In this document: positions 1 to 5,835 of the stretch, one piece after another
Layout: every line of letters starts with the position of its first letter
Numbering within the stretch: the first letter of the stretch is position 1
Assembly: GCA_021823635.1 (NCBI GenBank)
Contig: JAKANT010000052.1
Span: 1-8,220 of the forward strand
Source: Pseudomonadota bacterium
GTDB lineage: Bacteria; Pseudomonadota; Gammaproteobacteria; Burkholderiales; Burkholderiaceae_F
Direction of reading: 5' to 3'
Length of the DNA stretch: 8,220 bases
The notes under the pieces: generated by a model
Database searches by the model: none
Told to the model about the DNA's origin: nothing
What the model saw: only the letters and a program-made list of their open reading frames with translations
Position numbers and translations under genes: made by a program

Positions 1-712
1 GCTCGGCGAAACGCAGCCGCTCGGCCAGCCGTTCGCGCTCGCGCCGCGCCGACAGCCGACCCGGTTTGCGATAACGGTCTACCCCGTAAGGGGCCAGCGT
101 GTGGCAGCAATCGAGCGTCTTTTCGACCTCGCGCCAGCCGTATCGCTGTTCGCAGTCGAGCACATAGCCGTTGGCGAACTTCAGGTAATCGAGGATCGCG
201 TCCGGTTGCGTGAACTGCTGGAACAGGTAGTTGTTACGGAAAAACGCGTTGTGGCCGTACGCCGCGTGCGCCATCACCAGCACCTGCAGCGCCAGCGTGT
301 TGGTTTCCATCAGGTAAACCAGCGCCGGGTTGGTGTTGATGACGATCTCGTACGCCAACCCCGACAGGCCTTTGCGATAGCCACGCTCTTGGCTGACCAA
401 CTGCTTGCCGAAGCTCCAGTGCGCGTAATGCACCGGCATGCCGACCGTTGAGCACAGGTCGAGCATTTGATCGGCGGTGATGATTTCGTATTGAACCGGG
501 TATGTGACCAGGCCGTTGCGCTCGGCGTGCTTGGCGAGCGCCGCGTCGAAGCGCTCCAGAATCGACGCCGTCCATTCGCTGCCGGTGGCGATCGGCGCGG
601 CGGCGCGCGGCCGGTCGCGCGCTGGCATCGGCACCGTGGGGCGCGTCAAAAGTTTTGGCCATGGCCGCTCGGCCTTGGTTTTCGGCTGCTGGGCCTTGTC
701 CCAAGGGTTCAC
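1..712 (-). CDS. spoVR: SpoVR family protein, N-terminal part (runs off the left edge)
   Basis: This is the N-terminal 237 codons of a SpoVR/YcgB family protein; the E. coli member is about 510 residues, so roughly half is present. The translation carries family signatures: HWSFGK (about residues 98-103), YEIVIN (121-126), the block AYGHNAFFRNNYLF (151-164) and YGVDRY (209-214). No stop interrupts the frame. The start is the GTG at 712, whose GTGA overlaps the yeaH stop by 4 nt and which sits 7 nt after a perfect AGGAGG. The internal ATG at 628 (codon 29) lacks such a signal. The GTG start adds a Pro/Arg/Lys-rich, probably disordered leader of about 45 residues before the conserved region. 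SpoVR is needed for cortex formation in Bacillus spores, but its role in non-sporulating proteobacteria is not well defined. It is the third gene of the prkA-yeaH-spoVR operon. The family call is secure; the biochemical function is unknown. Confidence 0.95.
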   Translation of the reverse strand, partial: MNPWDKAQQPKTKAERPWPKLLTRPTVPMPARDRPRAAAPIATGSEWTASILERFDAALAKHAERNGLVTYPVQYEIITADQMLDLCSTVGMPVHYAHWSFGKQLVSQERGYRKGLSGLAYEIVINTNPALVYLMETNTLALQVLVMAHAAYGHNAFFRNNYLFQQFTQPDAILDYLKFANGYVLDCEQRYGWREVEKTLDCCHTLAPYGVDRYRKPGRLSARRERERLAERLRFAE

Positions 713-2004
713 GCGTGCGCCTCCTTGCGGGCGAACAGCTCGCGGAATACCGGCCAGATGTCGCTGCGCGCACGCACCTGGCGGCGCGCGAACGCGGGGC
801 CGGTGATGGCCTCGTAGCTTTGCCACAGATCGGAGGGCCGTACGAACCAGCCGGTCACGCTTGGAATGTCGATGTAGGCGAAATAGCGCACGCGTGGCAG
901 CAGCACGTCGGCCACATAGGCTGCGCTTTGCCGACCGTCTTCCAGCCCGCAATCGCCGTCCGACGCCTGCGCGATGTACACGTTCCACTGTTCGTTCGCG
1001 TAGCGCGTCTCGATGATCGAGTGCGCCAATTGCAGCGCCGGCAGCACCAACGTGCCACCCGATTGCGGGTCGTAAAAAAAGGTCTTCTCGTCGACTTCTT
1101 CCGCCTTTTCGGTGTGGCGGATGAACACCACGTCGACTTCGCCGTACTTGCGCTCGAGAAAAAGGTAAAGCAGCGCGAAGAACCGTTTGGCCAGGTCCTT
1201 CTTGTGCTCGTCCATCGATCCGGACACGTCCATCAGGCACAGCATCACGGCGCGCGTGGCCGGTGCCGGCATCGGCGCGCGCGCCCGGTAGCGACGGTCG
1301 ATGTCTTCGAGGAAAGGCAGCGAGTCGCGCCGGCTCAACAGATCGGCGATTTCGCGGTCGATTTCGGCGGCGCGCTCGGCGTCGGCGTGCTCGCGCTCTT
1401 CCTGCAGCTCGCCGATGCGTTCGTTGATTGCGCCGCGCAGCGCGATGCGGCGTGCGATCGACATACGCACGGTGCGCGCCGGCGCCAAATTGCCCGGCGC
1501 GCCGTCGCGGCTGTAGCCCGCGCGGCGGCTGCGCTCCATCGTGACTTCGCCGAAGCGCGTGCGCTCGAGGTTCGGCAGCTCCAGATCGTCGAAGAACAGC
1601 GAAAGGAACTCGTCGCGCGACAGCACGAACGCGAAATCGTCACGCCCCTCGCCGCGTCCCGGCTCGTCGCCTTCGGGCCCCCCCTGTCCGCCGCCGCCCG
1701 GCGGCCGCTTGATCGTGTCGCCCGGTACGAACTCGCGGTTGCCTGGCAACACGAAATCGCGGCTGCCGGTGTCCTCGTCGTGGCGCAGGTACGGCTCGCG
1801 CAACCCGCGTCCGGGGATCGTGATGCGGCCGCCGCGGCCGACGTCCTTGATCGAGCGCCGCGCGAATTCCTCGTCGGCGTCGCGCTTGATCTCGTCCTTG
1901 AAGCGGCGCACGAAGCGCTCGCGGTTGACCGCACCGCGTCCGGGCGGATCGGCACGGCGGTCGACGATTCGCATGTAGCGGTTGGGAGCGATCAGGTCCG
2001 CCAT
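709..2004 (-). CDS. yeaH: YeaH/DUF444 family protein with von Willebrand A-like domain
   Basis: This 431-residue protein is close in length and sequence to E. coli YeaH (about 430). The N-terminal region has the family pattern VDRR (14-17) and VNRERFVRRFK (26-36). A Gly-rich linker, PPGGGGQGG (101-109), follows, then FAFVLSRDEFL (124-134) and LPNLERT (143-149). The C-terminal half is a von Willebrand A-like domain with a MIDAS-type DVSGSM (259-264), SGGT (315-318) and ASDGD (347-351), consistent with divalent-metal binding. A charged, probably coiled-coil stretch covers about 195-225. YeaH partners the PrkA/YeaG kinase in enterobacteria in starvation and stress responses; its molecular activity is not established. 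It lies 25 nt after prkA and overlaps spoVR by 4 nt. The ATG at 2004 is the only plausible upstream start in frame. E. coli YeaH begins near the homologous position of Met11 (ATG at 1974), so a shorter form is possible, but no SD precedes that codon. Confidence 0.95.
   Translation of the reverse strand: MADLIAPNRYMRIVDRRADPPGRGAVNRERFVRRFKDEIKRDADEEFARRSIKDVGRGGRITIPGRGLREPYLRHDEDTGSRDFVLPGNREFVPGDTIKRPPGGGGQGGPEGDEPGRGEGRDDFAFVLSRDEFLSLFFDDLELPNLERTRFGEVTMERSRRAGYSRDGAPGNLAPARTVRMSIARRIALRGAINERIGELQEEREHADAERAAEIDREIADLLSRRDSLPFLEDIDRRYRARAPMPAPATRAVMLCLMDVSGSMDEHKKDLAKRFFALLYLFLERKYGEVDVVFIRHTEKAEEVDEKTFFYDPQSGGTLVLPALQLAHSIIETRYANEQWNVYIAQASDGDCGLEDGRQSAAYVADVLLPRVRYFAYIDIPSVTGWFVRPSDLWQSYEAITGPAFARRQVRARSDIWPVFRELFARKEAHA
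720..725 (-). promoter_or_regulatory. Shine-Dalgarno for spoVR (AGGAGG)
   Basis: A perfect AGGAGG on the minus strand lies 7 nt before the GTG at 712, inside the last codons of yeaH. It decides the spoVR start in favour of GTG over the downstream ATG at 628. It also suggests that spoVR starts both by its own ribosome binding and by coupling to yeaH termination. Confidence 0.85.
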
Positions 2005-2020
2005 CGATACGCCCCGCGGC

Positions 2021-2026
2021 CCTCCT
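2021..2026 (-). promoter_or_regulatory. Shine-Dalgarno-like AGGAGG upstream of yeaH, long spacing
   Basis: AGGAGG on the minus strand lies in the 25-nt prkA-yeaH gap, but 16 nt separate it from the ATG at 2004, well beyond the usual 5-9. No ATG, GTG or TTG stands in frame between them. A GGGG run (2012-2015), 7 nt from the ATG, could serve instead. The site is real as sequence; its use is uncertain. Confidence 0.5.
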
Positions 2027-2029
2027 CGC

Positions 2030-3982
2030 TCAAGACTGCGCCGACTTCTTGAAGTGCAGATACCAGTCGACCAGGCGCCGCACCTGCTTCTCCGTGTAGC
2101 CGCGCGCGATCATGCGGTTGACGAACGACTTGTGGCGCTCGTCCAGTTCCTGCGAACCCTTGGCCTCAAACGAGATGACCGGCAGGATGTCCTCGGTCTT
2201 GGAGAACATGCGTTTCTCGATCACGACGCGCAGCTTCTCGTAGCTGGTCCAATGCGGGTTCTTGCCGTGTGCGCGCGCGCGCAGCACGAAGTTCACGACC
2301 TCGTTGCGGAAATCCTTCGGGTTGCCGATGCCGGCCGGTTTCTCGATCTTTTCCAGTTCCGCGTTCAACGCTTCGCGCGAATACTGCATGCCGGTCTCCG
2401 GGTCGCGCCAATCTTCGTCGAGCAGCCACTTGTCTGCGTACGTGACGTAGCGGTCGAACAGGTTTTGGCCGTACTCGCCGTAGGCGTCGAGGTAGCTCAT
2501 CTGCAGTTCCTTCTCGAGGAACTCCGCGAAGCGCGGGATGATCCACTCCTTGATGTGCGAGCGCAGGCGCCGCTTGTATTCGTCCGGCAGATCGTCCTTG
2601 GCCAGCCGCTCCTCGAGCACGACCAGCAGATTGACCGGGTCGGCCGCGATCTCGGACGGGTCGCGGTTGAACGCCGCCGAAATCGTCTTGAACGCCCAGC
2701 GCGTCGACAGGCCGGAGAAGCCCTCGCCCGGCCCGGCGTCGTCGCGGTACTCCTTCACGCTCTTGGCGCGCGGGTCGAGGTCCTTCAGGTTCTCGCCGTT
2801 GTAAGCGCGCAGCTTCGAATACACGGACGAGTTCTCCGGCACGGTAAGCCGCGACAGCACGGTGAACTCCGCCAGCGTGCGCAGCGTCTGCGGCGCGCAC
2901 GGCGCCTCGGCCAATGTGGACGCCTTCAGCATCTTTTCGTAGATGCGGATCTCCTCGTCCACGCGCAGGCAGTACGGCACCTTGACCAGGTAGACGCGGT
3001 CGATGAAGGCCTCGTTGTCCTTGTTGTTGCGGAACTTCAGCCACTCGGCCTCGTTGGAATGCGCCATGATGAAGCCGTTGAACGGCATCGCCGGCAGCGC
3101 CTCGGTGCCCTTGAAATTGCCCTCCTGCGTCGCGGTCAGGATCGGATTCAGCACCTTCAGCGGCGCCTTGAACATCTCGACGAACTCGACGCAGCGTGCC
3201 GAACCCAGGCACAGCGCGCCCGAATAGCTGTACGCGTCCGGATCCTCCTGGGCGTAGCGCTCCAGCATGCGCAGATCGACCTTGCCGACCAGCGTCGAGA
3301 TGTCCTGCGTGTTCTCGTCGCCGGGCTCGGTTTTCACGATGCCGATCTGGTTCAGCACCGACGGCATGATGCGCACCACGCGGAACTTGGTGATGTCGCC
3401 TTTGTATTCCTTCAGCCGCTTCAGCGCCCACGGGCTGGCGATACCGGTCAGCGCGCGCCGCGGGATGCCGTAGCGGTCTTCCATCTGCGACCCGAACTTG
3501 TCGCGATCGAACAGGCCGAGCGGGCTTTCCAGCAGCGGCGACACGCGGCCCGACAGCGAGTCTTTAAGCGCGTAGATCGGGTAGACCTCGCACAGCTTTT
3601 TGATCTTTTCCGCCAGCGACGACTTGCCGCCGCCGACCGGCCCCAGCAGGTACAGCACCTGCTTCTTCTCCTCCAGACCTTGCGCCGCGTGCAGGAAGTA
3701 CGCGTACAGGTTCATCAGCGTGTCTTCCATGCCGTGGAACTCGCTGAACGTGTCCCAGGTCTGGATGATTCGGTTCTGGAAGATGCGCGACAGCCGCGGA
3801 TCCTCGGCCGTGTTTACGAGCTTCGGCTTGCCGATCGCTTCCAGCACGCACTCGTGCGCCGAGGCGTAGGCCATGCGGTCGGTCTTGCAGTACTGGAGGA
3901 AGTCCTCCAGCGACATTTCGTCTTCCTGAGCGCGGACGAAGTGTTCGCGAAACTCGGAGAACAATTCGGCGGACGCGTGCAT
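2030..3982 (-). CDS. prkA: PrkA family AAA+ serine protein kinase/ATPase (YeaG)
   Basis: This 650-residue protein is near the length of E. coli YeaG (about 644). It has an N-terminal AAA+ module followed by a C-terminal PrkA-specific domain (about 420-650). The Walker A motif is GPVGGGKSS (114-122). GFIMAHSNEAEW (303-314) fits a sensor-1-like Asn, and AFIDRVYLVKVPY (325-337) supplies a conserved Arg near the end of the AAA+ core. PrkA proteins have been described as Ser/Thr kinases that autophosphorylate, and more recently as AAA+ ATPases with protease-like activity, so the biochemical label should be read loosely. It is a cytoplasmic protein, acting with YeaH and SpoVR in stationary-phase or starvation physiology. 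The ATG at 3982 follows an excellent SD (AAAGGAGGT). It is the first gene of its operon, so the promoter should lie in 3983-4240. Confidence 0.97.
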   Translation of the reverse strand: MHASAELFSEFREHFVRAQEDEMSLEDFLQYCKTDRMAYASAHECVLEAIGKPKLVNTAEDPRLSRIFQNRIIQTWDTFSEFHGMEDTLMNLYAYFLHAAQGLEEKKQVLYLLGPVGGGKSSLAEKIKKLCEVYPIYALKDSLSGRVSPLLESPLGLFDRDKFGSQMEDRYGIPRRALTGIASPWALKRLKEYKGDITKFRVVRIMPSVLNQIGIVKTEPGDENTQDISTLVGKVDLRMLERYAQEDPDAYSYSGALCLGSARCVEFVEMFKAPLKVLNPILTATQEGNFKGTEALPAMPFNGFIMAHSNEAEWLKFRNNKDNEAFIDRVYLVKVPYCLRVDEEIRIYEKMLKASTLAEAPCAPQTLRTLAEFTVLSRLTVPENSSVYSKLRAYNGENLKDLDPRAKSVKEYRDDAGPGEGFSGLSTRWAFKTISAAFNRDPSEIAADPVNLLVVLEERLAKDDLPDEYKRRLRSHIKEWIIPRFAEFLEKELQMSYLDAYGEYGQNLFDRYVTYADKWLLDEDWRDPETGMQYSREALNAELEKIEKPAGIGNPKDFRNEVVNFVLRARAHGKNPHWTSYEKLRVVIEKRMFSKTEDILPVISFEAKGSQELDERHKSFVNRMIARGYTEKQVRRLVDWYLHFKKSAQS

Positions 3983-3986
3983 CAGG

Positions 3987-3995
3987 ACCTCCTTT
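3987..3995 (-). promoter_or_regulatory. Shine-Dalgarno for prkA (AAAGGAGGT)
   Basis: An extended match to the 16S rRNA anti-SD sequence lies 4 nt before the ATG at 3982, the best ribosome-binding site in the window. It supports both the chosen start and strong translation of the first operon gene. Confidence 0.9.
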
Positions 3996-4042
3996 GCGGC
4001 GTCAACGCAGCAACGCGGTTACGCGATGACTCAGACTAGGCT

Positions 4043-4057
4043 TTCGCGCGAACGTTC
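4043..4057. repeat. Two overlapping perfect palindromes in the prkA leader
   Basis: TTCGCGCGAA (4043-4052) is a perfect 10-bp palindrome and shares three bases with GAACGTTC (4050-4057), a perfect 8-bp palindrome. They lie about 60-75 nt upstream of the prkA start, just upstream of the weak -10-like CTAGTCT on the minus strand. That position would suit an operator. In GC-rich DNA a CGCG-centred palindrome can arise by chance, so a regulatory role is only inferred. Confidence 0.4.
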
Positions 4058-4090
4058 TATCGCTGCAAAAACACCGCTTTCGCCGTACAC

Positions 4091-4108
4091 CGGGCAACCG
4101 CTTGCCCG
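4091..4108. repeat. Inverted repeat, 7-bp stem with 4-nt loop
   Basis: CGGGCAA (4091-4097) and TTGCCCG (4102-4108) are exact reverse complements around the loop CCGC. The hairpin lies about halfway between the DUF2909 stop and the prkA start. No T-run follows on either strand, so it is not a textbook intrinsic terminator. It could be a weak terminator or mRNA-end hairpin for the DUF2909 transcript, or an operator for prkA. Confidence 0.45.
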
Positions 4109-4210
4109 CCCGGCGCGATTCGATCGTACTGCAAGGTCGACGATGACGGGCGCGCGCACCGCGCGGCGGCCGATTTGCAGGTGTCGCGCTGGCGAATCTG
4201 CGTGCGGGCT

Positions 4211-4228
4211 GCCGGTATCCTAGCCGGC
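4211..4228. repeat. Short inverted repeat after the DUF2909 stop
   Basis: GCCGG (4211-4215) and CCGGC (4224-4228) pair around an 8-nt spacer, 12 nt beyond the minus-strand stop codon at 4241. The location suits a transcript end, but the stem is only 5 bp, the loop is long and no U-tract follows. I treat it as a weak candidate. Confidence 0.25.
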
Positions 4229-4240
4229 TCGATACGTGAC

Positions 4241-4438
4241 TCAATAGCTCCGCGGGTGTATCCACCCCATCCACCAGCTGAACCAGATGACCGCTAGCAG
4301 CAGCACCGACAGCGCGACCCGCACCGTCAACGCATTGACCGTCCGGTTCGTCGTTCCCTGGTCGCGCAGAAGAAACAGCAACGCCGAGCCGAGCGCGGCG
4401 AGGATGCCGGCGAGGGCGATGCCGATGAAGACCTTCAT
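4241..4438 (-). CDS. Twin transmembrane protein, DUF2909 family
   Basis: This 65-residue protein consists almost wholly of two hydrophobic helices (about residues 4-24 and 41-60). They are joined by a polar hairpin, RDQGTTNRTVNALTVR (25-40), and followed by a short tail, HPRSY. The size, the RTVxALTxR hairpin and the WMGWI end match the DUF2909 'twin transmembrane' proteins annotated beside SURF1 in Burkholderiales; this is recognition by pattern, not a search. The likely location is the inner membrane. Function is unknown; proximity to SURF1 suggests a part in cytochrome oxidase assembly or stability. The start is the ATG at 4438. Frame extension further upstream would run antisense through SURF1 and is discounted. 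No clear SD precedes the ATG, which abuts a small inverted repeat. Its start codon is separated from that of divergent SURF1 by only 27 nt. Confidence 0.85.
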   Translation of the reverse strand: MKVFIGIALAGILAALGSALLFLLRDQGTTNRTVNALTVRVALSVLLLAVIWFSWWMGWIHPRSY

Positions 4439-4452
4439 GGTTGCGGTCAACC
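4439..4452. repeat. Dyad in the divergent DUF2909/SURF1 gap
   Basis: GGTTG (4439-4443) and CAACC (4448-4452) are exact reverse complements around CGGT. The dyad fills half of the 27-nt gap and touches the DUF2909 start codon. It could be an operator shared by the divergent genes, or a hairpin that hides the DUF2909 ribosome-binding region. A 5-bp stem can occur by chance. Confidence 0.35.
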
Positions 4453-4465
4453 GTCGCAGGCCATT

Positions 4466-5218
4466 ATGGCACCGCCGAGGGCGAGTGCGGCGATGAGCCG
4501 CCACAGGACCGCGATCGCGTTCACTGCGGCGGTGGCGGCGCTGATCGCGGCCGTGCAGCTCGGCAACTGGCAGAGCCGGCGCGCAGAGAGCAAGCTCGCC
4601 CATGAGCGCGCGTTCAAGTCGGCGCTCGCCGAGGCCGCGATCGACGTGCGGGACGGCGCCGAACTGCAGCCGCTCGGCGAGCGGCTGCCGCGCCGCGCGC
4701 GCCTGCACGGCGAGTTCCTGCACCGACATACGGTCTGGCTCGACAACCGCGTGCTCGAAGGCCGACCGGGCTTCTACGTCGTAACGCCGCTTCGCTTGCA
4801 CGACGGTGCGATCGTGCTGGTCAACCGCGGCTGGGTAGCGCGTGATCTGGCCGATCCGACCCGACTACCCTCGATCGGTACGCCGGCCGGCACGCTCGAC
4901 ATCGAGGGTCTGGCCGTGAGCGGGGTCCCGCGTCTGCTCGAGATCGGCCGGGCCGACCCTGCGGGCGCCGCGGCGATTCGGCCCAACCTCGATCTGGACG
5001 AAGTCCGAGCCCGGCTCGGGCGGCCGGTCGCGCCCTTCGTCGTACAACAGGTCTCGCCGCTCGACGACGGGCTGACGCGCAAATGGGAGCCCCCGCCGAG
5101 CGGGGTGGCGAAACATCGCGGCTATGCCTTCCAGTGGTACGCGCTCGCCGTGCTGATCGCGTTGCTAACGGTCGGGCTGAGCTGGCGTCACTTGCGTGCG
5201 AAGGGGCGGCGGCCATGA
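4466..5218 (+). CDS. SURF1 family cytochrome c oxidase assembly protein
   Basis: This 250-residue protein has the SURF1/Shy1 layout: an N-terminal membrane helix (about 14-31), a large periplasmic domain and a C-terminal helix (about 225-240). Family motifs are LGNWQSRRA (32-40), just after the first helix; NRGWV (120-124); and KHRGYAFQWYALA (216-228), entering the second helix. SURF1 binds heme A and assists its insertion into oxidase subunit I; the context with ctaA and ctaB fits this. The start is uncertain. The ATG at 4466 has only a weak AGG 5 nt upstream, whereas the in-frame ATG at 4493 (codon 10) has GAGGG about 11 nt upstream. Either leaves both helices intact. The stop overlaps the next gene by 4 nt (ATGA), implying translational coupling. 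A promoter must lie in the tiny divergent gap or inside the DUF2909 gene. Confidence 0.93.
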   Translation: MAPPRASAAMSRHRTAIAFTAAVAALIAAVQLGNWQSRRAESKLAHERAFKSALAEAAIDVRDGAELQPLGERLPRRARLHGEFLHRHTVWLDNRVLEGRPGFYVVTPLRLHDGAIVLVNRGWVARDLADPTRLPSIGTPAGTLDIEGLAVSGVPRLLEIGRADPAGAAAIRPNLDLDEVRARLGRPVAPFVVQQVSPLDDGLTRKWEPPPSGVAKHRGYAFQWYALAVLIALLTVGLSWRHLRAKGRRP

Positions 5219-5826
5219 GCGCGACGGCACGTTCCCCTGCTGCACAGTCTCATTGGCGCCGCTACCGCTTGCTTTATCTCGTGCTCGCGGTGTGCGCCGC
5301 GCCCGTGCTGGCGTCCTACGTCGTCTACTACTTCGCGCCGCCCGCGGCGCGGACCAACTACGGCGAGCTGGTGCAGCCGCAGCGGCCGCTGCCGCCTCTG
5401 TCGCTGCGCGCCCTCGATGGCGCGCCGTTCGACGCCCGGACCCTGCGCGGCCGCTGGGTGATGGTGCTAGCGGATTCGGGCCGATGCGCCGAAGCCTGTG
5501 AACAGGCGCTTTGGAAGATGCGCCAGGTGAGGATGGCCACCGGCAAGGAGCGCGATCGCATCGAGCGGCTGTTTCTGATCACCGACGATGCGCCGTTGAC
5601 CACGATGCTATTGAGGGAATACGAGGGCACCCGCTTCCTACGCGCGGACCGCGCCGAGCTGATGCGTTTTCTCGAGCCGCCGCCGGGCGGTGGCACACGG
5701 CTCGAGGACCATCTTTGGCTGATCGATCCGCTCGGTAACTTGATGTTGCGGTGGCCGCCGGCGGCGGACCCGAGCCGCATGAAACGCGACCTCGAACGGC
5801 TGCTGCGCGCGTCGCGCATCGGCTGA
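5215..5826 (+). CDS. Membrane-anchored Sco/thioredoxin-like protein of the oxidase cluster
   Basis: This 203-residue protein has one N-terminal membrane helix (about 19-40, with WRRYR before it) and a periplasmic domain that looks like a divergent Sco1/thioredoxin fold. LSLRALDGAPFDARTLRGRW (62-81) parallels the Sco opening strand. CAEAC (91-95) stands where Sco1 has its copper-binding CPDVC. EDHLWLIDPLGNLMLRW (164-180) parallels the Sco VDHS..YLIDPDG segment and retains its His (H166). The Sco VDPxRD segment is not recognisable; LITDDAPL (121-128) is in its place. Known analogues in Burkholderiales oxidase clusters carry vague names such as 'transmembrane protein'. I infer a role in copper delivery or in cysteine redox control at the CuA site, but neither is shown. 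The start ATG overlaps the SURF1 stop (ATGA). The stop overlaps the ctaA ribosome-binding site. Confidence 0.85.
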   Translation: MSATARSPAAQSHWRRYRLLYLVLAVCAAPVLASYVVYYFAPPAARTNYGELVQPQRPLPPLSLRALDGAPFDARTLRGRWVMVLADSGRCAEACEQALWKMRQVRMATGKERDRIERLFLITDDAPLTTMLLREYEGTRFLRADRAELMRFLEPPPGGGTRLEDHLWLIDPLGNLMLRWPPAADPSRMKRDLERLLRASRIG

Positions 5827-5830
5827 GGAG
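5826..5830 (+). promoter_or_regulatory. Shine-Dalgarno for ctaA (AGGAG)
   Basis: AGGAG begins on the last base of the preceding TGA stop and ends 5 nt before the ctaA ATG at 5836. It fixes the ctaA start and ties its translation to the end of the upstream gene. Confidence 0.8.
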
Positions 5831-5835
5831 ATTCG

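Larger units (their letters stand above)
3983..4240 (-). promoter_or_regulatory. Non-coding leader/promoter region of the prkA operon
   Basis: These 258 nt separate the prkA start from the stop of the DUF2909 gene, both on the minus strand. No ORF here resembles a protein I recognise. The region should hold the prkA promoter. On the minus strand CTAGTCT (plus positions 4034-4040) matches 5 of 7 positions of the sigma-S-type extended -10 CTACACT, but I see no convincing -35. I searched for a sigma-54 -24/-12 pair, since E. coli yeaGH is linked to nitrogen stress, and found none with correct GG-N10-GC spacing and flanking bases. Three dyads, listed separately, are the only other structure. Confidence 0.5.

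Noticed and set aside
234..773. Minus-strand 179-codon frame in the spoVR region
   Set aside because: It is out of frame with the SpoVR signatures; the true frame starts at 712 and runs unbroken to the left edge.
655..2052. Plus-strand open frame of 465 codons antisense to yeaH
   Set aside because: Same cause: yeaH on the minus strand matches its family from end to end, while the antisense product is low-complexity and unlike any known protein.
1982..4039. Plus-strand open frame of 685 codons antisense to the whole prkA gene
   Set aside because: The minus strand encodes a full-length, motif-complete PrkA with an excellent SD. The antisense frame stays open because GC-rich codon use avoids the codons that would read as stops on the other strand. 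Its translation is Arg/His/Leu/Val-rich with no recognisable domain.
4091..4108. Rho-independent terminator
   Set aside because: The stem is perfect but no T-run follows on either strand, so it is kept only as an inverted repeat.
4088..4111. Possible sigma-54 promoter for prkA (GG...TTGC on the minus strand around the 4091-4108 hairpin)
   Set aside because: A GG-N10-GC spacing can be forced, but the -24 element otherwise mismatches TGGCAC and the bases are explained by the inverted repeat.
4241..4801. Long 186-codon form of the DUF2909 frame
   Set aside because: The extra N-terminal 121 codons are antisense to SURF1 and resemble nothing; the family is about 65 residues and begins at the ATG at 4438.
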